64,000 nt of DNA, taken from Novosphingobium mathurense. Lineage in GTDB: Bacteria > Pseudomonadota > Alphaproteobacteria > Sphingomonadales > Sphingomonadaceae. Below the pieces are notes generated by a model. The model saw only the letters and a program-made list of their open reading frames with translations. It did no database searches and had not been told where the DNA came from. The stretch lies in the NCBI RefSeq assembly GCF_900168325.1, contig NZ_FVZE01000001.1:1054001-1118000 (forward strand), given 5' to 3'. The position numbers and the translations under genes are program-made. Each line of letters begins with the position of its first letter. Within the stretch, counting starts at the first letter, position 1. Shown here piece by piece: positions 8,247 to 17,068 of the stretch.

Positions 8247-9356
8247 TCAGACCAGTTGCGAAAAATCGGTCAGCGCCGCATCGCGCAGGCCCCGCCAGAC
8301 GCGCGCCGCCTGCACCGTCTCGCGCACGTCATGCACCCGCACGACCTGCACCCCGGCATCGAGCGCCTTGAGCGCCAACGTCAGGGATCCACCGAGGCGA
8401 TCGTGTGCGGGTGCTTCGTTCGAAAGCGCGCCGATCATGCGCTTGCGGCTCGCGCCGACGAGCAGCGGTTGGCCGAGGCCATGGTACAGCGGCAGGGCAT
8501 TCATCAGCGCGAGGTTCTCGGCCAGGGTCTTGCCGAAGCCGATACCCGGATCGAGCAGGATTTTCTCTGCCGCGATGCCTGCAGCAACCGCCTTGTCGCG
8601 GGATTCGCGAAGCCAGTCGAAGACATCGAGGACGACATCGGCATAATCACCGTTCGCGTGCAGGTCCTCACCGCTGCCGGGAGCATGCATCAGCACCACC
8701 GGCGCACCGGTGCTGGCGGCGAGGTCCAGACTGCGCGGATCGTAGCGCAGCGCCGAGACGTCATTGAAGACATGCGCGCCCGCCGCATGACTGGCTTCCC
8801 AAACCGCGGGCCGGCGGGTGTCCACGCTGATTGCGGCACCCATCGCCGACAGGCGCTCTACCATCGGCACCACGCGCCTGATCTCGTCGCCTTCCCATAC
8901 CGCTGCCGCGCCGGGCCTAGTGGATTCCCCACCCACGTCGATGATCGCCGCGCCGGCCTCAAGCATGGCCGAGGCATGGTCCAAGGCGACCTGCGGCTTG
9001 TCCATGAACTCGCCGCCGTCGGAGAAACTGTCCGGCGTGATGTTGAGGATACCCATGACCTGCGGCTGATCCAGCCGGATCGTGCGCTGGCCGCACTGTA
9101 GCGGGGCATGCGCCTTGCGCAGGTTCGTCCACTGCGTCTCGGCCTGCGCACCAAGTTCGGTGGGGAGTGCGGCCAGGACGCCGGGCATCTCGGCTGCCGA
9201 GACGCGTGCGCGCGACAAGACCTTGCCGTTTTCGCGCACGATGACCGCAAAGCGGCTGGCCCAGACCATCGAACCACCCAGACGGATGGCCTCGCCTTCC
9301 TCGCTTTGCGGGTTGTCGGCAAGGGCGATGGGGCGGATGTAGAGTTGCTTGGTCAT
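8247..9356 (-). CDS. folP: Dihydropteroate synthase
   Basis: A 369-residue enzyme that joins p-aminobenzoate to the pterin pyrophosphate in folate synthesis, the target of sulfonamides. The TIM-barrel core begins near residue 97 with VMGILNITPDSFSDGGEF and continues with GGESTRPGA, DPGIGFGKT and the C-terminal RVHDV. The protein is about 90 residues longer than E. coli FolP because of an N-terminal region before the barrel; this extension has no motif that I recognise. A single cistron, with ccrM upstream on the same strand, separated by a strong inverted repeat. Confidence 0.94.
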   Translation of the reverse strand: MTKQLYIRPIALADNPQSEEGEAIRLGGSMVWASRFAVIVRENGKVLSRARVSAAEMPGVLAALPTELGAQAETQWTNLRKAHAPLQCGQRTIRLDQPQVMGILNITPDSFSDGGEFMDKPQVALDHASAMLEAGAAIIDVGGESTRPGAAAVWEGDEIRRVVPMVERLSAMGAAISVDTRRPAVWEASHAAGAHVFNDVSALRYDPRSLDLAASTGAPVVLMHAPGSGEDLHANGDYADVVLDVFDWLRESRDKAVAAGIAAEKILLDPGIGFGKTLAENLALMNALPLYHGLGQPLLVGASRKRMIGALSNEAPAHDRLGGSLTLALKALDAGVQVVRVHDVRETVQAARVWRGLRDAALTDFSQLV

Positions 9357-9379
9357 GCCGCCCCCTTAGCCACTTGCGG

Positions 9380-9408
9380 CGCCATGCTGAACACGTTTCA
9401 GCATGGCG
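9380..9408. terminator. Perfect 12-bp inverted repeat between ccrM and folP
   Basis: CGCCATGCTGAA is followed after 5 bases by its exact complement TTCAGCATGGCG. The repeat lies 23 bases past the ccrM stop and 23 bases before the folP start on the same strand. There is no U-tract, so it may be a transcript-stabilising or Rho-assisted 3' end for ccrM, or an operator for folP. Confidence 0.5.
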
Positions 9409-9431
9409 ATACAGTCAGAAGGATGTGGGGA

Positions 9432-10779
<1,348 letters not shown>

Positions 10780-10854
10780 GTGGATAAAAAATTGTTACCT
10801 GCGGCCCGCTTGCAGGATGTATTCTCCCTGTCGAACCACTGGGAGGCGATCGAC

Positions 10855-11556
10855 ATGGCACTCAAGGTCATTGGCGCGGGACTGGGCCGCACCGGCACGA
10901 TGTCACTCAAGCTCGCGCTGGAACATCTGGGCTTCGGGCCATGCTTCCACATGATCGAGATCTTTTCCGATGGACGCCACCAGATACCGCTGTGGATGAA
11001 TGTCACGGCAGGCAAACCGGACTGGGACACCATCTTCGACGGGTTCGCCTCAACCGTCGATTACCCGACCTGCAGCTACTGGCGCGAATTGGCCGCCTAC
11101 TATCCGCAGGCCAAGGTCATCCTCTCGACGCGCGATGCGGAAGACTGGTTCAAGTCGGTGTCCCGCACGATCTTCTCACCCGGCAACCGGGCCAAGTTCA
11201 GCGAGCCGCCTCTCGACAAGGCCCTGAAACCGGCCGTTTTCGGACCTTTCGGCGATCGCATCGACGACCACGATTTCATGGTCGGCTACTTCCGCGAATG
11301 GGAGGCTGAAGTAATCTCGGCGCTTCCGCCCGGACGCCTTCACATCCATCGGCTCGGCGATGGCTGGGATGGCCTGTGCCAGTTCCTCGAGGTACCCGTT
11401 CCGGACGAGCCCTATCCCGTAGTGAACACGAGCAAGGACCTGGACGAAAGCGGGCTGGTCCGCAAAGCGGATATGACACCCGAAGAAGCCGAAGCGGTTG
11501 CGCGCGGCTACGCCAGCGCGATGCGCACCAAGGCTTTTGGCCCTTCTTCCGCCTGA
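10855..11556 (+). CDS. Sulfotransferase family protein
   Basis: A 233-residue protein whose N-terminus ALKVIGAGLGRTGTMSLKLA is the 5'-phosphosulfate (PAPS) loop of the Sulfotransfer_4 group. The 3'-phosphate region is probably KVILSTRDAEDWFKSV. Members transfer sulfuryl groups to alcohols or amines, but the acceptor here is unknown. The ATG at 10855 has GGGAGG upstream. The gene is transcribed away from ccrM out of the GANTC-rich region, so its expression may also respond to methylation. The true start is well inside a longer open frame that extends through that region. Confidence 0.82.
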   Translation: MALKVIGAGLGRTGTMSLKLALEHLGFGPCFHMIEIFSDGRHQIPLWMNVTAGKPDWDTIFDGFASTVDYPTCSYWRELAAYYPQAKVILSTRDAEDWFKSVSRTIFSPGNRAKFSEPPLDKALKPAVFGPFGDRIDDHDFMVGYFREWEAEVISALPPGRLHIHRLGDGWDGLCQFLEVPVPDEPYPVVNTSKDLDESGLVRKADMTPEEAEAVARGYASAMRTKAFGPSSA

Positions 11557-11563
11557 GGCACCT

Positions 11564-12199
11564 CTAGACCGGCATTTCCAGCTGGGCCACGGGCGCGAAG
11601 CTGCGGCGGTGATGGACGGTCGGCCCGTGCCGGCGCAGCGCCTCGAGATGTTGTGCGGTCCCATATCCCGCATTGCGCTCCCACCCATAATGGGGATGGA
11701 CCATAGCCAGAGACCGCATGATCGCGTCGCGGTGCTCCTTGGCGATGATCGAGGCCGCGGAAATGCACGGCTCCAGCGCGTCGCCGCCCACGATCGCCCG
11801 GGCCTTCCAGCGCCATTCCTCGCGCCGACCATGCGGCGTCATGTTGCCGTCCACCAGCACTTCGTCCGGTTCCGCGCCGATCTTCTCGCAGAGCCCGGCC
11901 ACTGCGCGGGTCATCGCCAGCATCGTCGCGCCGAAGATGTTGAGTCGGTCGATCTCTTCGACATCGACCACGCCGACGGCCCACTGGCACCGCCGTTTGA
12001 TCACTTCCTCGAGTTGCAACCTTCTGGATTTCGAGAGCTTCTTGGAATCGTCGAGCCCTGGCGGTCGAGGCTTGCACAACAGGACCGCTCCGGCCACAAC
12101 CGGACCGGCAAGCGGACCGCGACCGGCCTCGTCGACACCGAATACGATACCGCCACTGCGGACTGTTCCTGAGACCAACTTACTCACGCAGGTGCCCAT
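11564..12199 (-). CDS. rnhB: Ribonuclease HII
   Basis: About 211 residues. It cleaves RNA of RNA-DNA hybrids and removes misincorporated ribonucleotides. The DEAGRGPLAGPVVAGAVLL motif carries the first catalytic Asp-Glu pair; the later catalytic acids are in ISAASIIAKEHRD and the C-terminal ALRRHGPTVHHRRSF is conserved. The start is uncertain: ATG 12199 overlaps the start codon of the divergent sugar dehydrogenase, while GTG 12187 would avoid overlap. The family usually begins only a few residues before FGVDEAG, which favours the shorter form. Confidence 0.92.
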   Translation of the reverse strand: MGTCVSKLVSGTVRSGGIVFGVDEAGRGPLAGPVVAGAVLLCKPRPPGLDDSKKLSKSRRLQLEEVIKRRCQWAVGVVDVEEIDRLNIFGATMLAMTRAVAGLCEKIGAEPDEVLVDGNMTPHGRREEWRWKARAIVGGDALEPCISAASIIAKEHRDAIMRSLAMVHPHYGWERNAGYGTAQHLEALRRHGPTVHHRRSFAPVAQLEMPV

Positions 12200-13358
12200 G
12201 CTCATTCGAAACGTGCTTGCTACGCTATCCCTTCTCCCCCTTTCCCTCGCAAGCTGCGGCGCGGCCGCAACCGGGGATAAGGCACAGAGCAAGGGCCCCT
12301 TCACGATAGAGGAAATGGGGCAGTTCGAAGAGCCCTGGGCGATGGATTTCGACGAGGAATCCGGCGCGCTGCTGGTGACCGAAAAGGCCGGAACGATGCG
12401 TCTGCGCCTTGCCGACGGCCGGTTGGGAAGCGTCACCGGCCTGCCCAAGGTCGACTACGGCGGCCAGGGTGGATTCGGCGACGTGATCTTCGCGCCGGGA
12501 CAGAGCGGTCCCACGCTCGATGGCCGGATCGTCTACCTGAGCTGGGTCGAGGCAGGCAAGGGCAACACCCGCGGCGCAGCCGTCGGCAAGGCACGCCTGT
12601 CCTGCCAGGAAGAAACCGCCTGTGCACTGGACGGCCTCAAGGTGATTTGGCGTCAGAGCATCAAGGTCACCGGCCGCGGCCATTTCTCCCACCGACTCGC
12701 CTTCTCGCCGGACGGGCAGCACCTCTTCGTCAGTTCGGGCGAGCGCCAGAAGCTGACCCCGGCACAGGACCTCGGCAACAACCTTGGTTCCATCGTGCGG
12801 CTCCTGCCTGACGGATCTCCCGCCCCCGGCAATCCCTGGGCAAACAAGCCCGCGCCGACCAACCAGATCTGGTCCTACGGGCACCGCAACGTGCTGGGCC
12901 TCGCCTTCGATCCGCAAGGGCGGCTGTGGGACCTTGAACACGGCCCGGCCGGCGGCGACGAATTGAACCTTGTGGAGCCGGGGCGCAACTACGGCTGGCC
13001 GCTCGTCTCAAACGGAGATCACTACGATGGCAGGCCGATCCCGCGCCACGAGACGCGGCCCGACCTCGCCGCGCCGGCAATCAGCTGGAACCCGGTCATC
13101 GCCCCCGGCGACTTCATCTTTTACACCGGCGAGGCCTTCCCGGCATGGCAGGGGCAGGCCCTGATCGCCGCCATGGTCGATCCCGGCATCGTCCGGGTCC
13201 GGATCGATGGCGACAAGGCGATCGAGGAAGCGCGCTACTCCTTCGAGAAGCGGATCCGCGAGATCGAGCAGGCTCCGGACGGCACGATCTGGCTGTTGGA
13301 GGACGGCGAACAGCGCAATTCTGGCAAATTGCTCAAACTGACGCCGGTCAGGGAGTGA
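12198..13358 (+). CDS. PQQ-dependent aldose/sorbosone dehydrogenase-like lipoprotein
   Basis: A 386-residue secreted beta-propeller of the glucose/sorbosone dehydrogenase family. The N-terminus MLIRNVLATLSLLPLSLASC is a lipoprotein signal with Cys20 as the lipidation site. Family motifs are EEPWAMDFDEESGALLVTEK, GQGGFGDVIFAP, the catalytic region SHRLAFSPDGQHLFVSSG and HGPAGGDELNLVEPG. Members oxidise soluble aldoses with PQQ in the periplasm. No PQQ synthesis genes are nearby. It is divergent from rnhB and followed closely by the acetyltransferase. Confidence 0.86.
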   Translation: MLIRNVLATLSLLPLSLASCGAAATGDKAQSKGPFTIEEMGQFEEPWAMDFDEESGALLVTEKAGTMRLRLADGRLGSVTGLPKVDYGGQGGFGDVIFAPGQSGPTLDGRIVYLSWVEAGKGNTRGAAVGKARLSCQEETACALDGLKVIWRQSIKVTGRGHFSHRLAFSPDGQHLFVSSGERQKLTPAQDLGNNLGSIVRLLPDGSPAPGNPWANKPAPTNQIWSYGHRNVLGLAFDPQGRLWDLEHGPAGGDELNLVEPGRNYGWPLVSNGDHYDGRPIPRHETRPDLAAPAISWNPVIAPGDFIFYTGEAFPAWQGQALIAAMVDPGIVRVRIDGDKAIEEARYSFEKRIREIEQAPDGTIWLLEDGEQRNSGKLLKLTPVRE

Positions 13359-13401
13359 ATTGAATCGACAAACGCCCGCGTCGCTCCTATCGGCGCGCGC
13401 C

Positions 13402-13920
13402 ATGTCCGATAGTGCCACCATCATTCCGCTCGACAATGTCGAACCCGCCCTCGTCGAGGCCCTGCTCGACCGCGCGTTCGAACCCGAGCGACACAAGCGC
13501 ACTGCCTACAAGGTACGTGACGGGGTGGACTGGCTCCCGGCGCTCAGCTTCGCTGCACTCGATTCCAACGACATGCTGGTCGGTTCGATCCAGTGCTGGC
13601 CGGTCGCGCTGACCGACCCGGAAGGCCGTGCGCATCCGATGATCATGGTTGGCCCGGTAGCCGTGCTGCCCGAGCTGCAGAACATGGGCTACGGCAAGGC
13701 GCTGATGTCGGCGAGCATGGCATGCATCGACGGCCGCGCGCCGCTGCCGCAGGTCATGATCGGCGATCCGGAGTACTATGGTCGCTTCTGGGGCTTCTCC
13801 AACGAAGGCACCGGCGGCTGGGAACTGCCCGGACCGTTCGAACCGCGCCGCCTGCTGGTGCGCTGCGAGAATCCGGCGGTGCTTCCGGCAAAGGGCATGC
13901 TCGGCCCCTGGCTGCGCTGA
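13402..13920 (+). CDS. GNAT family N-acetyltransferase
   Basis: About 172 residues. The acetyl-CoA binding segment is VGPVAVLPELQNMGYGKALM, with the usual V/I-x-P-x-x-x-x-x-G-x-G/A pattern, and the C-terminal strand region reads QVMIGDPEYYGRFWGF. The group resembles putative acetyltransferases of the YhbS type. Start uncertain: TTG 13360 lies one base after the upstream stop with AGGGAG nearby, but MSDSATIIPLDNVEP at 13402 looks like a natural N-terminus. It sits at the head of a run of closely spaced genes ending in cca. Confidence 0.82.
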   Translation: MSDSATIIPLDNVEPALVEALLDRAFEPERHKRTAYKVRDGVDWLPALSFAALDSNDMLVGSIQCWPVALTDPEGRAHPMIMVGPVAVLPELQNMGYGKALMSASMACIDGRAPLPQVMIGDPEYYGRFWGFSNEGTGGWELPGPFEPRRLLVRCENPAVLPAKGMLGPWLR

Positions 13921-13984
13921 TCGATCCCCGGAACCGCGCCGACTGGACCTTGGCGCGAAAAGCCCTATCTGGCATCGCACGACG

Positions 13985-14530
13985 ATGCCTTACGAACCGC
14001 CTCCCGAACTCTCCGGTCTATCGCTGGCCGAAGTTGCCGAACTGGTGGCAGCCCGCAAACTGCCGCCCGTCTCGCAATGGGAACCCGCGCATGTCGAAGA
14101 CAGCCACATGCGCATCGCGGCGGACGGGCTCTGGTATCACGAAGGCGGCGAGATCCGCCGTCCCGCCATGGTGCGCGCCTTCGCCTCGCTGCTGACGCGC
14201 GACGAAGACGGGCAGCACTGGCTCGTCACGCCCAGCCAGAAGCTGAGCATCGAGGTCGAGGATGCGGCCTTCATCGCCGTCGACCTCAAGCGCGAAGGCC
14301 GCGACATCGCCTTTCGCCTGAACACCGACGACCTGATCATCGCCGGCCCCGAACATCCCATCCGCAGCCACGGCGATCCCGATACGCCTGCGCTCTACCT
14401 TGCCGTGCGCAACGGCACCGAGGCCCGCCTCAACCGCAGCACTTACGCCCAGTTGGCCGAGATCGCGCTGGAGAACGACGAGCTGGCGGTGACGAGCGGC
14501 GGCGCGACCTTTTCGTTGACCCCGGCATGA
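13985..14530 (+). CDS. DUF1285 domain-containing protein
   Basis: A 181-residue soluble protein of the DUF1285 family, which is widespread in alphaproteobacteria and has no established function. Recognisable stretches are HMRIAADGLWYHEGGEIRR and the GQHWLVTPSQKLSIEVEDA strand region. There is no signal peptide or membrane segment. Its stop overlaps the start of the Nudix gene in ATGA, so the two are translationally coupled, which is the common order in sphingomonads. Confidence 0.8.
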   Translation: MPYEPPPELSGLSLAEVAELVAARKLPPVSQWEPAHVEDSHMRIAADGLWYHEGGEIRRPAMVRAFASLLTRDEDGQHWLVTPSQKLSIEVEDAAFIAVDLKREGRDIAFRLNTDDLIIAGPEHPIRSHGDPDTPALYLAVRNGTEARLNRSTYAQLAEIALENDELAVTSGGATFSLTPA

Positions 14531-15132
14531 GCGTGCTGTTCGAGGAGGTCTCGCGCCGCTTCGAGCGCGGTCACGTCGGAGAACCCTCGCGGCTGTGGAG
14601 CGATCCGCGCATCGCCAATATCGAGACGTTCAAACCCGCCGCGGTCCTGATCGCGATCACCGAGCGCAAGCGGCCGGGTATTCTCCTGCTGCATCGCCCC
14701 TCGACGATGCGGGCGCACCCCGGCCAGATCGCCTTTCCCGGCGGACGCATCGATCAGGGCGAAACGGCCATCGAGGCCGCGCTGCGCGAAGCCAACGAGG
14801 AACTGGGCATCGATCCGGCAAGAGTGCGCGTGGTCGGTGCCAGCGATCTGTACCGCACCGGCAGCGGCTATGAGATCACGCCGGTGGTCGCCGTCGTGCC
14901 GCCGGACATGGATATCAGGCCCAACCCCGCCGAAGTGGCGCAATGGTTCGAGGCCCCTGTCGACTTCGTGCTAGATCCGGCCAACCAGCAGACGCGAACG
15001 GTCGAATTCGAGAACTGCGCGCACCAATTCGTCGAAATCATCTGGTCCGAGCGTGGCCAGGACCATCGCATCTGGGGCGTCACCGGTGCAATCCTTCACA
15101 ATCTCTCTTGCAGGCTGAACTGGAATGACTGA
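14527..15132 (+). CDS. CoA pyrophosphatase (Nudix hydrolase)
   Basis: A 201-residue Nudix enzyme. The CoA-specific signature HRPSTMRAHPGQIAFPGG precedes the Nudix box GRIDQGETAIEAALREANEE, with the metal-binding REANEEL. By family, it splits CoA and oxidised CoA to 4'-phosphopantetheine and adenosine 3',5'-bisphosphate. The ATG overlaps the DUF1285 stop by 4 bases and its own stop overlaps the start of cca by 8 bases. Confidence 0.88.
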   Translation: MSVLFEEVSRRFERGHVGEPSRLWSDPRIANIETFKPAAVLIAITERKRPGILLLHRPSTMRAHPGQIAFPGGRIDQGETAIEAALREANEELGIDPARVRVVGASDLYRTGSGYEITPVVAVVPPDMDIRPNPAEVAQWFEAPVDFVLDPANQQTRTVEFENCAHQFVEIIWSERGQDHRIWGVTGAILHNLSCRLNWND

Positions 15133-16297
15133 CCGCCTCGCCGCCGAATGGATGCGGCGTGCCGATATCGTGGAACTGGTCGAGGTGCTTGGCCGCGACA
15201 ACGCCCGCTTCGTCGGCGGCGCGGTGCGCGACGAATTGCTGGGCCTGCCGGTGAAGGACATCGACATGGCAACGACACTTCGGCCTGAAGACGTCATCGC
15301 CCGGCTCGATGCCGCAGGCATTCGCAACGTGCCGACCGGCATCGAGCACGGCACCGTGACGGCAGTCCTGACAGGCGGCCCGGTCGAGATCACGACCCTG
15401 CGCCATGACGTCAGCACCGACGGACGCCGCGCCACCGTGGCTTTCGCCAGCGAATGGCGTGACGATGCGGCGCGGCGCGACTTCACGATCAACGCCCTCT
15501 ACGCCGATCCCCAAAGCGGCGAGATCTTCGACTTCTTCGAGGGCCTTCACGACCTGAGACAGCGCACCGTCCGCTTCATCGGCGATGCACGCCAGCGCAT
15601 CCGCGAGGATCATCTGCGTATCCTGCGCTACTTCCGGTTCCAGGCCAGGTTCGGATCGCAACCTGCTGACCGGGAAGCGGAAGATGCCTGCGCCGAACTC
15701 GCAGCCACGCTCAAGGGCCTGTCGCGCGAACGGATCGGGATGGAGACGATGAACCTGCTCGGTCTGTCCGACCCGTCCCCGACCTTGCACCGCATGGCCG
15801 AACTGGGCGTCCTTGCCGTCATCCTGCCCGAGGCCGATCCCAAAGCCCTCGAGGCGCTTGTCGCGGCAGAGATGTGCCAGGCCATCGCACCCGATCCCCT
15901 GCGAAGACTGGCAGCGCTCCTGCCTGCGCAAGTGGCACTGGCCGAACAGGTGGCCTCGCGCTTTCGTCTCTCCGGCGCGCAGAAAAAGCGCCTGGCCACC
16001 GCAGCTGCACGGACGGAAGAACCGGGCACGCCGCGCGCCCTCGCCTATCGCCTCGGCATCGATGCAGCGCTCGACCGTCTTCTGATCGCCGGTGCCGATG
16101 CGTCATCGCTCGATGGCTGGGAGATCCCGCAGTTCCCGCTCAAGGGCGGTGAGATCGTTGCCAGAGGTGTCGGCGCCGGTCCCGAGGTCGCGCGCATCCT
16201 GCGCAGTGTGGAGGACCGCTGGATCGCCGAGGGTTTCCCCGACAGGGCCCGGGTCGATGCCCTGCTCGACGCGGAACTCGCCGACCGCGCCGCCTGA
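15125..16297 (+). CDS. cca: CCA tRNA nucleotidyltransferase / poly(A) polymerase family
   Basis: A 390-residue class II nucleotidyltransferase that adds or repairs the 3' CCA of tRNAs. The active-site head domain shows FVGGAVRDELLGLPVKDIDM, with the DxD metal ligands, then RRDFTINALYADP and DARQRIREDHLRILRYFRF. The C-terminal body (from about residue 190) is helical and has no HD phosphatase motif. It ends a coupled run of genes with 4-8 base overlaps. Confidence 0.93.
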   Translation: MTDRLAAEWMRRADIVELVEVLGRDNARFVGGAVRDELLGLPVKDIDMATTLRPEDVIARLDAAGIRNVPTGIEHGTVTAVLTGGPVEITTLRHDVSTDGRRATVAFASEWRDDAARRDFTINALYADPQSGEIFDFFEGLHDLRQRTVRFIGDARQRIREDHLRILRYFRFQARFGSQPADREAEDACAELAATLKGLSRERIGMETMNLLGLSDPSPTLHRMAELGVLAVILPEADPKALEALVAAEMCQAIAPDPLRRLAALLPAQVALAEQVASRFRLSGAQKKRLATAAARTEEPGTPRALAYRLGIDAALDRLLIAGADASSLDGWEIPQFPLKGGEIVARGVGAGPEVARILRSVEDRWIAEGFPDRARVDALLDAELADRAA

Positions 16298-16366
16298 CGC
16301 AATTCCCAAGTCTGGCCCGCCATCTCAGTCAGCGCCAGGCAAGCCGGGAAGTGGTATGATCCGCAA

Positions 16367-17026
16367 ATGGAACTGTCCGCCTACATTTCGGACCTGACAG
16401 GCTACCTTGCCAGCCAGCCACTATTGGCGCTGGCCATGCTTGCGATCTTCATCGGGGTCGTGGGCGGCATGCTGCGTCGGTCCGCCCCGAAGCTTGGAGG
16501 CCTGCTGCGCGGTGTCAGCCATCTTGGCCTGGTGGCCGCCCTGCTCCTGACCATCGCGCAGGTCACCCGCTTCACCACCGATACCGACTTCGCCCTGCCC
16601 CAGTTCGGAATGCCGCGCCAGTCCGTGGAAGGGAACGAGACGCGCGTGCCGATCAGCGACGACGGGCACTTCTGGGTGACCGCCGAAGTCAACGGCGTGC
16701 CGCAGGACTTCCTCGTCGATACCGGCGCGACGATCACCGCGATCTCACCGCAGACTGCCGGGCTTTCCGGCGTGGACCCCAAACCGATCCGCCAGTCCAT
16801 CGCGATGCGTACGGCCAACGGCGTGGTTCGCGCCGAAGTCGGCACGATCCGCGAATTCCGTTTCGGCAACATCGTCGCCCGCGATCTCGATACCGTGGTC
16901 GCCCCGGGCCTGGGCGATGCCAACGTGATCGGAATGAATTTCCTCTCGCGCCTTGCCAGCTGGCGGGTCGAGGGCCGGACACTGATCCTCGTCCCGAACC
17001 ATCCGCAACCGGCCTCGGGATCCTGA
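16367..17026 (+). CDS. Retropepsin-like aspartic protease, membrane-anchored
   Basis: A 219-residue protein with two hydrophobic segments at the N-terminus (about 18-35 and 48-66) and a periplasmic retropepsin fold. The active-site motif is DFLVDTGATITAIS and the flap partner is the NVIGMNFLSRL region near the C-terminus. It matches the TIGR02281 clan AA family of alphaproteobacteria. As in retroviral proteases, one DTG per chain implies a dimer. Substrate unknown. Confidence 0.85.
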   Translation: MELSAYISDLTGYLASQPLLALAMLAIFIGVVGGMLRRSAPKLGGLLRGVSHLGLVAALLLTIAQVTRFTTDTDFALPQFGMPRQSVEGNETRVPISDDGHFWVTAEVNGVPQDFLVDTGATITAISPQTAGLSGVDPKPIRQSIAMRTANGVVRAEVGTIREFRFGNIVARDLDTVVAPGLGDANVIGMNFLSRLASWRVEGRTLILVPNHPQPASGS

Positions 17027-17039
17027 CCGCAGCCAGTCC

Positions 17040-17068
17040 CCGACAGCGTCGGTGGCGCTGTCGGTTTA
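17040..17068 (+). terminator. Intergenic hairpin terminator between convergent genes
   Basis: CCGACAGCG and its complement CGCTGTCGG form a 9-bp stem around a 7-base loop, followed by TTT on the plus strand. It lies 13 bases after the protease stop and abuts the parC stop, so it may end transcription from both sides. Confidence 0.6.
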
